From Breznakibacter xylanolyticus (GTDB lineage Bacteria; Bacteroidota; Bacteroidia; Bacteroidales; Marinilabiliaceae), in assembly GCF_003254275.1 (NCBI RefSeq), contig NZ_QKZK01000005.1, forward strand, positions 132,872-196,871: a stretch of 64,000 bases of DNA, written 5' to 3'. The position numbers and the translations under genes are program-made. Below are positions 45,795 to 52,510 of the stretch, piece after piece. Within the stretch, counting starts at the first letter, position 1. Every line of letters starts with the position of its first letter. A model generated the notes under the pieces. That model ran no database searches. It was not told the DNA's origin and saw nothing but the letters and a program-made list of their open reading frames with translations.

Positions 45795-46943
45795 ATGCTC
45801 CATACTTCTCCCTCAGGCCGTCTCAAAATTGTGTGCGACGATAAAGTGAAATACCTCAAAGGCGTACTGGAACCTTTTGCCGAGGTGACTTACCTGCCCG
45901 GTAGTCGCATCAGCGCCCAAGACGTGAAAGATGCCCACGCCTTGCTGGTGCGCACCCGCACCAACTGCAACGCGCAATTGCTGCAAGGCTCGTCGGTGAA
46001 ATTCATTGGCACGGCCACCATCGGGTTCGACCACATCGACACCGAGTGGGTGCAACAACAGGGCATCACCTGGACCAATGCCCCGGGCTGCAACTCCGGG
46101 TCTGTAAAACAATATATAGCCGCTCTGCTGGCGCTACTCACCACCGAGAAAGGCATTGACCTGAAAGGGAAAACGCTGGGCATTGTTGGCGTGGGCAATG
46201 TAGGCCGCAAAGTAGCGCGGGTAGCGGCGGCCTTTGGCATGAAGGTGCTTCAAAATGACCCACCAAGGGAACGCGCCGGGGAGTCCGGTTTTGTGTCGTT
46301 CAACGATTTGTTAAAGCAGAGTGACATCGTCACCTTTCACGTGCCATACATCAAAACGGGTATCGACCAAACCTTTCACCTCTTCAACACGCAAACGCTC
46401 GACGTCATCAAACCAGGCGCCATTCTTATCAACACCTCTCGTGGCGAAGTCACAGCCACCGATGCCGTACTCGAAGGTCTGAACCGTGGTATTCTCTCTG
46501 AGGCTGTGCTTGATGTGTGGGAAAACGAACCCAACATCAGCCTGCCGTTGCTCAACAGATGTTTCATTGCCACCCCGCACATCGCCGGCTATTCGGTAGA
46601 CGGCAAAGCCATGGGGTCGGCCATGACCATCAGAGCCTTGGCGAAATACTTTGGCATACCGCTCACCGACTGGTACCCGTCATCATTGCCACAGCCCGAA
46701 ACGCCCCTGCTAACCCTGAGTCGGGCACATGCTACCACCCAACAGGCATTGGCCGAACTGGTGTTGAAAACCTATCCCCTCCGCCGCGACGATGCCGACC
46801 TGCGTGGTGACACGAGCCGTTTTGAGGAGTTGCGGGGCAGTTATCCCGTACGCCGCGAGTTTGGGGCGTACCAACTTGGGGGAGACCATCTCACACCTGA
46901 AATCGTGGAGGCTTGGAAGGGTTTGGTAGAGCCCCAGCCTTGA
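45795..46943 (+). CDS. pdxB: 4-phosphoerythronate dehydrogenase
   Basis: 382 residues: D-isomer-specific 2-hydroxyacid dehydrogenase with the Rossmann motif GIVGVGNVGRKVA, RGEVTATDAV, and the acid/base histidine in HIAGYSVDGK; PNAPGCN-type motif TNAPGCNSGSVKQY typical of PdxB; and a C-terminal dimerisation extension. It belongs to the pyridoxal phosphate pathway. The stop codon lies in the loop of a 10-base-stem hairpin (46930-46953). Confidence 0.92.
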   Translation: MLHTSPSGRLKIVCDDKVKYLKGVLEPFAEVTYLPGSRISAQDVKDAHALLVRTRTNCNAQLLQGSSVKFIGTATIGFDHIDTEWVQQQGITWTNAPGCNSGSVKQYIAALLALLTTEKGIDLKGKTLGIVGVGNVGRKVARVAAAFGMKVLQNDPPRERAGESGFVSFNDLLKQSDIVTFHVPYIKTGIDQTFHLFNTQTLDVIKPGAILINTSRGEVTATDAVLEGLNRGILSEAVLDVWENEPNISLPLLNRCFIATPHIAGYSVDGKAMGSAMTIRALAKYFGIPLTDWYPSSLPQPETPLLTLSRAHATTQQALAELVLKTYPLRRDDADLRGDTSRFEELRGSYPVRREFGAYQLGGDHLTPEIVEAWKGLVEPQP

Positions 46944-46953
46944 GGCTGGGGTT
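46930..46953. terminator. Hairpin spanning the pdxB stop codon
   Basis: AGCCCCAGCC and GGCTGGGGTT enclose the loop TTGA, which holds the stop. No T-run; probably a 3'-end stabiliser or weak terminator. Confidence 0.55.
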
Positions 46954-46976
46954 GAGCGACAGGCATCATATCTGCC

Positions 46977-47849
46977 TCAAAAAAGTGTCAGTTGAGGATT
47001 CATGGGCTGTTCAAAAGGCGGCACCTGCATGCCTAAGCCATGATGTCGGCATCGCTCCTTCGCCACCTTCATTAACGAAGCGTGAGAGGGTGAAAGTGCC
47101 TGGTAACTGTTTCCAAATAGCTGTATGTACCGTTCCCTAATGCCGGGGAAATGCGTATCCAATTTCTGAAAAAAATAATCGCGCTGCACATCGCGAAGGG
47201 TGACGCCCATGTAAGGCAGGATGTACGCCGCTCCGCACTGCGCCGCCCGGTCGATGATGGCCGTGACGTTCTGCTCGGTGTCGTTGATAAAGGGCAGGAT
47301 AGGCATGAGGGTGATGCCGGCACGGATGCCGGCCTGTGAGAGTTGTTGCACTGCCTCAAAGCGGGCTGACGACGGCGGTGCGCCGGGTTCAACGAGGCGC
47401 GACAAAGCATCGTCGGCACAGGTGATGGTGACCGACACGGTGGCATATACCTTCGAAATGGTGGCCAACAGGTCGATGTCGCGCACCACCAGGTCGCTTT
47501 TGGTGATGATGTGTACGCCAAACCGTTGCCGGACAATGACCTCGAGTGCCCGACGGGTCAGCTGCTCGCGCGCCTCGACGGGCATGTAAGGATCGTGCAT
47601 GCTCCCAAAACCGATGGATCCTTTTTTGCGTTTCGATTTCAACTCCTTCTCAAGCATGACAATGGCATTTTCCTTAGCCCGAATGTGCAACAAATCGCCT
47701 ATGCCATAGCATTCGCTGCGCGTGTCGCAGTAAATGCAGTTGTGGCTGCAACCCCGGTACAGATTCATGTTGTAGTTGAGCGATAACAGGTTTCGCTCGT
47801 CCTGCTTCACCGTGGCCACTATTTGTTTGGCGGAAATGGTTGATATCAT
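46977..47849 (-). CDS. SPL-family radical SAM protein
   Basis: About 290 residues. The radical SAM cluster motif CSHNCIYC (CxxxCxxC) sits near residue 35 in LYRGCSHNCIYCDTRSECYG. GFGSMHDPYMPVE and TKSDLVVRDIDLL follow, as in the spore-photoproduct-lyase-like family (Rv2578c type). Homologues are widespread in non-sporulating bacteria and are mostly uncharacterised; DNA photoproduct repair is not assured. It is the third gene behind a WYL regulator and a GyrI-like protein, all on the minus strand. ATG 47849 is used. Confidence 0.82.
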   Translation of the reverse strand: MISTISAKQIVATVKQDERNLLSLNYNMNLYRGCSHNCIYCDTRSECYGIGDLLHIRAKENAIVMLEKELKSKRKKGSIGFGSMHDPYMPVEAREQLTRRALEVIVRQRFGVHIITKSDLVVRDIDLLATISKVYATVSVTITCADDALSRLVEPGAPPSSARFEAVQQLSQAGIRAGITLMPILPFINDTEQNVTAIIDRAAQCGAAYILPYMGVTLRDVQRDYFFQKLDTHFPGIRERYIQLFGNSYQALSPSHASLMKVAKERCRHHGLGMQVPPFEQPMNPQLTLF

Positions 47850-47895
47850 AAAAAGGAAAATGCATAGCCGCCAGCTTTTGCCGGCGGACATAAAG

Positions 47896-48357
47896 TTAAA
47901 TCATTCCATCAACACCCACCTGCACCAGGGTCACATTCCTTTGGGGATGCTCCCAATCCATTTGTATGTAAAGTTCGCGCGAGATGCCTGATAGTTTTAG
48001 GTTTTGTTGCATGGCAGCGCCAATGAGCGACTGGTAAGCCGCGCACAAATCGGGCCAGGGGCCGTAATGCAACTGCTGAAGAGATGCAAAGGGCGGCATC
48101 TCACGGCGCGTGTAACGGGTGGGGGCATCGGCAGTGCCAAGCACCGGTTGGGCAATGGTGAGGTGAAAGCGCGTGTCGGGGCGACCGTCGGCACCCTCGT
48201 ACACCCAGTAAACAGGGCCGGCCAGATCGAGCCCCGAGGCCAGCGCATCGGCGGCCAAATCGCGCGCCACATGACCCACGTGTTGATTAAGGTCGGATAG
48301 CGTGGTGTCGGTTTCGAACACCAACGCCGAAAACGGATGGTTGTGAATGATTTGCAT
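47896..48357 (-). CDS. GyrI-like effector-binding domain protein
   Basis: 153 residues resembling the GyrI-like/SOUL-fold effector-binding module without a DNA-binding domain: two repeated alpha-beta units, with GPVYWVYEGADGRPDTRFHLTIAQPV and YTRREMPPFASLQQLHYGPWPDLCAAYQSL (typical of the HYGPY-like second half). Such single-domain proteins bind small aromatic or cationic ligands; some hydrolyse cyclopropanoid drugs. It lies between the WYL regulator and the radical SAM gene, which suggests a shared response. Function unknown. Confidence 0.7.
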   Translation of the reverse strand: MQIIHNHPFSALVFETDTTLSDLNQHVGHVARDLAADALASGLDLAGPVYWVYEGADGRPDTRFHLTIAQPVLGTADAPTRYTRREMPPFASLQQLHYGPWPDLCAAYQSLIGAAMQQNLKLSGISRELYIQMDWEHPQRNVTLVQVGVDGMI

Positions 48358-48433
48358 CGTTTAATTATTTAAGTTCGATGCAAAGCTAGGGGGCGATGGT
48401 GACAACAGTATGTCAACAGGGGTTGAAAAAAAT

Positions 48434-49375
48434 TCAAAAACATCGGCAAGCCATCAACCGATCCATCTCATCTTTCACCGTTTGTGAGTCGATGTGGGTG
48501 ATGCCATCGAGGAACATCATCAGCCAGCGAGCCATCCAACCCTCATCGGCAGTGACGAACAGCATCGACACCTGGTCGCCCTCGGGCACTGACTCTATGA
48601 AACCGTAATACTGGGCGGCACTCTCCATGGCGATGGCTGTGCGCGAGGTGACGGTGAGACGCACGGGGCGCAGTTCGCCCTTTTGAGTGAGCGAAAGGAA
48701 GTAGTCCTTGAGCGACATTTGTCGTTGCAACAATGCGGGACGATTGGTATTGTTAAGGCTGACGATGCGGTCGAGGCGAAAATCGCGATAGTCGTTGCGC
48801 AGTTGGCACCAGGCAATCAGATGCCAGTGCATGCTGTAATAACAAAGGCCAATGGGCTCGACCTCGCGCTGCTGCGGGGGCTGATGGTTGTAAAAAGCAT
48901 CGTACGAAAGCATCAGTGTTTCGTGCCGGGCCAGGGCTTGCCGGATGGGCGTGAGGTGACAGGGCGGCGTCTCCAGGCCATTGGTCGGGCGAGGGTACAC
49001 CTCGACGGTGGCATCGAGATGCGCCACCATGTCGCGGGTGGGAGCGGGGAGCACAGCCCTGATTTTATCGAACACCGAGGCGAAGCCCGCCACCGACGAC
49101 ACATCGGAGAGACGTGTCACCATCTTCTCGGCCAGCAACAGCGTGGCAGCCTCGTCGGGAGTGAACATCACCGGGGGCAGGTGATACCCTTCGACCAGAG
49201 AGTAGCCTTTGCCCGGTTCGGCGCACAGGGGAATGCCGGCCTGCTCGAGCGTGCCCAGGTCGCGGTAAATGGTGCGCAGGCTTACGCCAAAACGTTGCGC
49301 CAGCTCGCCCGCCGTGGTCACCCGGCGCGACTGCAATACGATCAGGATAGAAGCAACACGGTCAAAACGGTTCAT
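48434..49375 (-). CDS. HTH and WYL-domain transcriptional regulator (YafY type)
   Basis: 313 residues: N-terminal winged helix (about 1-60, VTTAGELAQRFGVSLRTIYRDLGTLEQAG) and a WYL domain (about 140-220, LMLSYDAFYNHQ...QREVEPIGLCYYSMHWHLIAWCQLRNDYRDFRLDRI), then a WCX C-terminal extension. WYL domains sense ligands such as nucleic-acid fragments or small molecules, and often control stress or defence genes. It is first in a three-gene minus-strand cluster. Confidence 0.87.
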   Translation of the reverse strand: MNRFDRVASILIVLQSRRVTTAGELAQRFGVSLRTIYRDLGTLEQAGIPLCAEPGKGYSLVEGYHLPPVMFTPDEAATLLLAEKMVTRLSDVSSVAGFASVFDKIRAVLPAPTRDMVAHLDATVEVYPRPTNGLETPPCHLTPIRQALARHETLMLSYDAFYNHQPPQQREVEPIGLCYYSMHWHLIAWCQLRNDYRDFRLDRIVSLNNTNRPALLQRQMSLKDYFLSLTQKGELRPVRLTVTSRTAIAMESAAQYYGFIESVPEGDQVSMLFVTADEGWMARWLMMFLDGITHIDSQTVKDEMDRLMACRCF

Positions 49376-49383
49376 GCATCTGG

Positions 49384-49426
49384 GGTTTGAAGAGCCCCTC
49401 CCGGCCTCCCCAAAGGGGAGGAGAGA
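49384..49426. repeat. CCCCTCCC/GGGGAGG hairpin, dispersed copy
   Basis: TTTGAAGAGCCCCTCCCGG and CCTCCCCAAAGGGGAGGAGA form a hairpin. A near copy lies at 54365-54405 (TTTTGAGCCCCTCCCGAC). Such sequences lie before minus-strand genes in both places. Confidence 0.55.
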
Positions 49427-49631
49427 GGAACAAAGGGATTGTGTAGGGCAAAGTTGTGAAATAAATGGGAAGAGGGTTTCATCAGAAAATTTTTAGTATT
49501 CAATTATGGTCACCTCCCTTGTGGCAAAAGAAGGAGGGAGCTTTGCTATTTAGATTGTTTCAATTTGCTTAATTAATGTTAATTCCGTTTTTTTGTGGCG
49601 GTATTAAAAAAACCTCTAAAAAAATTGATTT

Positions 49632-50036
49632 ATGAAGACAATTAAAATGTTTGGTTTGTTGCTGATGGCAACTTTGGTATTTGCTTCTTGTAGTAAAGAT
49701 GATGATGATGATGCGGCTAGCATCGCTGGTACTACCTGGGAAAGTTCTTATGTGAAATTTCAGTATGGCAATGCGATAACTGAATATAAAAACGTTGCTG
49801 AAATAAAAGAAGAAGACGAATATCAAAAATTTACTTTGAAGGCTGATGGAACTGTCGTTTCTGATACAAATGAAGAAATTGGCAAATGGACACAATCAGG
49901 AAGTAAAGTGACTTTTATTGATGAGGATAAGGATGAGTATGAATATTCTTTAAGTGGTAATACGCTTACTTATTCTGTTTCTACAACTGTTGAAGGAACA
50001 ATAATTGCGAGTACCGTGAAATTCACAAAGATTTAA
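49632..50036 (+). CDS. Lipocalin-like lipoprotein with Asp-rich linker, copy 1
   Basis: 134 residues. A lipoprotein signal (MKTIKMFGLLLMATLVFASC) is followed by SKDDDDDAA and then a small beta-barrel-like domain (GTTWESSYVKF, FTLKADGTVVSD, IGKWTQSGSKVTFID, EYSLSGNTLTYSV) of the type annotated as lipocalin-like in Bacteroidetes. A paralogue is at 51148. Their first 87 bases are 81/87 identical while the remainder is divergent. Function unknown; surface or periplasmic location is inferred from the lipobox, and the acidic run after the cysteine resembles a lipoprotein export signal. Confidence 0.75.
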   Translation: MKTIKMFGLLLMATLVFASCSKDDDDDAASIAGTTWESSYVKFQYGNAITEYKNVAEIKEEDEYQKFTLKADGTVVSDTNEEIGKWTQSGSKVTFIDEDKDEYEYSLSGNTLTYSVSTTVEGTIIASTVKFTKI

Positions 50037-50054
50037 GAAAACAAATCCATCCCC

Positions 50055-50091
50055 AAAAAGCTGCCTGAGATGAACTCAGGCAGCTTTTTTT
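50055..50091 (+). terminator. Terminator after lipoprotein copy 1
   Basis: AAAAAGCTGCCTGAG and CTCAGGCAGCTTTTTTT form a 15-base stem. Confidence 0.9.
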
Positions 50092-50283
50092 GATTCTGTC
50101 CAATATACAAGCATCATTAAATCACGCACGCAATATCTCTATCGTACTTCTATTAATTAAAGTGAGGTAGTGTTTATGGAATTTTTTTAAACAAACCCTT
50201 TGTTGTAAAATAAATATTTATAACTTCATCCTCCGAAACGCCAACCGAGGGTTATATGAAAAGCAAACGATTCATAAACAGGT

Positions 50284-50313
50284 TACACCCACTTTAACCC
50301 GGGGAGGCAATCA
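50284..50313. repeat. CCCAC.TT.ACCCGGGG motif, copy 2
   Basis: CCCACTTTAACCCGGGG followed by AGGCAATCA; 23 of 27 bases match the copy at 44845. It lies 60 bases before the HU-HIG gene. Confidence 0.6.
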
Positions 50314-50371
50314 CATTCATAATAACACGTTTTTATAAACCCATACTATTAACAACTAAATTTTAAGAATT

Positions 50372-50758
50372 ATGGCTATTACTTATGTCATTGCCCAAAG
50401 AGGCAATCCCCTCAAACCTGAGGCACCCAAAAAATTTTATGCGCAGGCCAAGAGCCGCGATGAGCTCACATTTCGCAAGTTGAGCAAAGAAATTGCCGAA
50501 GGCTCCACCACGGTGAGTGACACCGACGTGATGGCCGTGCTCAACGACCTGACCAAGGTGCTGAGACGTCATTTGAGTAACGGCGAAATTGTTCGCTTTG
50601 GTGACTTTGGATCCTTTCAAATTACGCTCAACAGCGAAGGCGCCGACACCGAGGAGAAATTCAATGCCTCGCTCATTAAAGGTGGCAAGGTGACCTTTCG
50701 TCCGGGCGTCGATTTAAAAGAGATGCTTGCCAACCTTAAATACGAGAAGATAAAGTAA
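50372..50758 (+). CDS. HU-HIG family DNA-binding protein
   Basis: 128 residues: VTYVIAQRGNPLKPEAPKKFYAQAKSRDELTFRKLSKEIAEGSTTVSDTDVMAVLNDLTKVL-like N-terminal helices and FGDFGSFQITLNSEG, the beta-arm part of the HU/IHF fold, as in the Bacteroidetes HU-HIG family. These are nucleoid-associated or regulatory proteins of unclear target. It lies between two paralogous lipoproteins and in front of a repeat array at 50790. Confidence 0.88.
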   Translation: MAITYVIAQRGNPLKPEAPKKFYAQAKSRDELTFRKLSKEIAEGSTTVSDTDVMAVLNDLTKVLRRHLSNGEIVRFGDFGSFQITLNSEGADTEEKFNASLIKGGKVTFRPGVDLKEMLANLKYEKIK

Positions 50759-50789
50759 GCTGAATGAACCCTTTTCGGCCCGATGGTAA

Positions 50790-50940
50790 AAGGCGATACT
50801 GTAAATTTTAAAAGCCCGCCGCCTTTTTAAAAAAGCTGATACTACAAATTTTAAAAGCTGCCCGCCTTTTTACCAAAAGCCGGGCAGCTTTTGTACAAAA
50901 GCCCGCCGCCTTTTACCCAAAAGGCGGCGGGCTTTTTGAT
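50790..50940. repeat. Array of about 43-bp units with AAAAGCCCGCCGCCTTTT core, ending in hairpin
   Basis: AAAAGC-rich cores start at about 50810, 50853 and 50897, so 43 and 44 bases apart, and GATACT..AAATTTTAAAAGC recurs at 50795 and 50838. The last core pairs perfectly with AAAAGGCGGCGGGCTTTTT (50916-50935), giving a strong terminator-like hairpin; the middle core pairs with AAGCCGGGCAGCTTTT. It lies behind the HU-HIG gene. Confidence 0.7.
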
Positions 50941-51107
50941 TCATCCTGTATGGATGTTGCTAAAACCGAACGCCCGCATCAATAAACATCAATAAAACAT
51001 AAGGTTATATCACAAACCAACCAAGTCAGGTCCCATCTGTTAATTTTTTGACATCATCAGAGTAACATAAATCCCATACAAGGTGATAAGAGTTACGACT
51101 GAAAAGC

Positions 51108-51116
51108 TATTTTTGC
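51108..51116 (+). promoter_or_regulatory. -7 box of lipoprotein copy 2
   Basis: TATTTTTGC matches TAnnTTTGC; leader about 27 bases to ATG 51148. Confidence 0.6.
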
Positions 51117-51147
51117 ATCTGTTTAATAACAACCTCAAAAAAAACAA

Positions 51148-51576
51148 ATGATGAAGACAATTAAAATGTTTGGTTTGTTGCTGATGGCAACCCTTGTATT
51201 TGCTTCTTGCAGTAAGGATGATGATGATGATGCAGCTGATGTAGCGGGAACGAAATGGGAAACCACCTATTTTTACAGCTATACTAAAGAAGGAGAATAT
51301 GAAGATACTGATGAGTACAAAACCCCTACAGAATTAAAAAATGAAGGAGAATACGAAATCATTGAATTTAAATCGAATAAGGATTTCTACATCGACAATG
51401 AAAAATTAGGTACCTGGTCTCAAGCGGGAAGCACCATTTCAGTGACCATCGTTTACGAAGGAGAAACGATTAAAAAGAGCTTTCAAATCAGCGGTAACTC
51501 CATTACTTTTAATAGAGACGACAGCAACAAAGACACGGTTTATACTGAAACAGTTATCTATACCAAAATGAATTAA
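51148..51576 (+). CDS. Lipocalin-like lipoprotein with Asp-rich linker, copy 2
   Basis: 142 residues, paralogue of the gene at 49632. Same signal peptide and acidic linker (FASCSKDDDDDAAD), then a divergent domain (GTKWETTYFYSYTKEGEYEDTDEY, GTWSQAGSTISVTIVYEGETIKKSFQISGNSITFNRD). The domain keeps the pattern GTxWE...GxWxQxGS...SGNxIT of copy 1 while most positions differ. The start is the first of two consecutive ATG codons. Function unknown. Confidence 0.75.
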   Translation: MMKTIKMFGLLLMATLVFASCSKDDDDDAADVAGTKWETTYFYSYTKEGEYEDTDEYKTPTELKNEGEYEIIEFKSNKDFYIDNEKLGTWSQAGSTISVTIVYEGETIKKSFQISGNSITFNRDDSNKDTVYTETVIYTKMN

Positions 51577-51596
51577 CCCGCGCCGGGACTACCAAT

Positions 51597-51643
51597 AAAA
51601 AAGACGCAAAGCCAATGATACAAAGGCTTTGCGTCTTTTTTTG
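51597..51643 (+). terminator. Terminator after lipoprotein copy 2; repeated at 52420
   Basis: AAAAGACGCAAAGCC and GGCTTTGCGTCTTTTTTT form a strong stem. 40 bases (51601-51640) are repeated at 52421-52460 with one difference, in the same orientation. Confidence 0.9.
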
Positions 51644-51750
51644 CGCTTTAAAATCCAGATGATTATCAATAAAAAACAATAACTTCCCACCCCAACAAAA
51701 AACCATTGCTGACAACATACGAAATACTTAATGTGTAGAAATGCTTTTTG

Positions 51751-51759
51751 TATCTTTGA
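51751..51759 (+). promoter_or_regulatory. -7 box of toxin-antitoxin operon
   Basis: TATCTTTGA matches TAnnTTTG; leader about 10 bases to ATG 51775. Confidence 0.55.
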
Positions 51760-51774
51760 GCAAAACAATTGAAT

Positions 51775-52011
51775 ATGAAAGCGCAAACACAAATAATAGA
51801 CGGTTATTGGGGATTATTAAGCAATCTAAATCCTGATTTGAAATTAAAACTGATAGAAAGACTTTCAAAGTCAATACATCAGGATTTAACCGCAAGAAGG
51901 AACAAATTTGAAAAGTCATTTGGAGCATGGAAAGATTCGAAAGACGCGGAAGAAATAATCAGTGAAATTAGAAACGCTAGGAATTTTAACCGAGAAATTG
52001 AATCATTTTGA
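51775..52011 (+). CDS. Probable VapB-like antitoxin
   Basis: 78 residues; no known DNA-binding motif is certain. The middle NPDLKLKLIERLSKSIHQDL and the acidic EKSFGAWKDSKDAEEIISEIRNARNFNREIESF at the C-terminus resemble antitoxins of PIN-domain toxins, where the C-terminus occupies the toxin active site. The stop overlaps the start of the toxin gene by three bases (TTGA), as usual in such modules. Base composition is AT-rich compared with the neighbouring genes. Confidence 0.72.
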   Translation: MKAQTQIIDGYWGLLSNLNPDLKLKLIERLSKSIHQDLTARRNKFEKSFGAWKDSKDAEEIISEIRNARNFNREIESF

Positions 52012-52412
52012 AAAGCTATCTTATAGATACAAATATCTGTATCTATTATATCAAAGGAAAATTCAACTTAAAGGAGAAGTTCAACTCCATTCCAAAATCG
52101 AATAGATTTATTTCGGAAATTACCTTAGCTGAATTGAAGTATGGGGTAAAAAACAGCCAGAATCCTGATAAAAATCAAATTGCATTAGAGGATTTTCTTT
52201 CTGGAGTTCAAATACTCCCTATATTTAACTCCTTAGATTTATATGCCACAGAGAAGGCGAGATTGCGAAAAAGCGGCCAAATTATTGACGATTTTGATTT
52301 GCTGATAGGAGTCTCAGCCATTTCAAATGACCTGATACTTGTGACGAATAATGAGTCACATTTTGGACGCATCAATGAGATTAAAATTGAGAATTGGACA
52401 AAAACGCTCTAG
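52008..52412 (+). CDS. PIN-domain toxin, VapC type
   Basis: 134 residues of a PIN-domain ribonuclease: the first acidic residue in YLIDTNICIYYIKG, the second in ISEITLAELKYGV, and DFDLLIGVSAISNDLILVTNNESHF carrying the third and fourth (IDDFDLLIGVSA, TNN). VapC toxins cleave tRNA or rRNA. Translation starts at TTG 52008, coupled to the antitoxin stop. The cassette lies between two almost identical terminators, which suggests recent acquisition. Confidence 0.87.
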   Translation: MKSYLIDTNICIYYIKGKFNLKEKFNSIPKSNRFISEITLAELKYGVKNSQNPDKNQIALEDFLSGVQILPIFNSLDLYATEKARLRKSGQIIDDFDLLIGVSAISNDLILVTNNESHFGRINEIKIENWTKTL

Positions 52413-52419
52413 GCATTAC

Positions 52420-52462
52420 AAAGACGCAAAGCCAATGATTCAAAGGCTTTGCGTCTTTTTTA
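52420..52462 (+). terminator. Terminator after vapC-like gene; repeat of 51601
   Basis: AAAGACGCAAAGCC and GGCTTTGCGTCTTTTTT; 39 of 40 bases match 51601-51640. Confidence 0.9.
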
Positions 52463-52510
52463 TGTCCATGCTTGAGAGAAGCATCAGGTCTAATAAAAAA
52501 CCATCATTCC

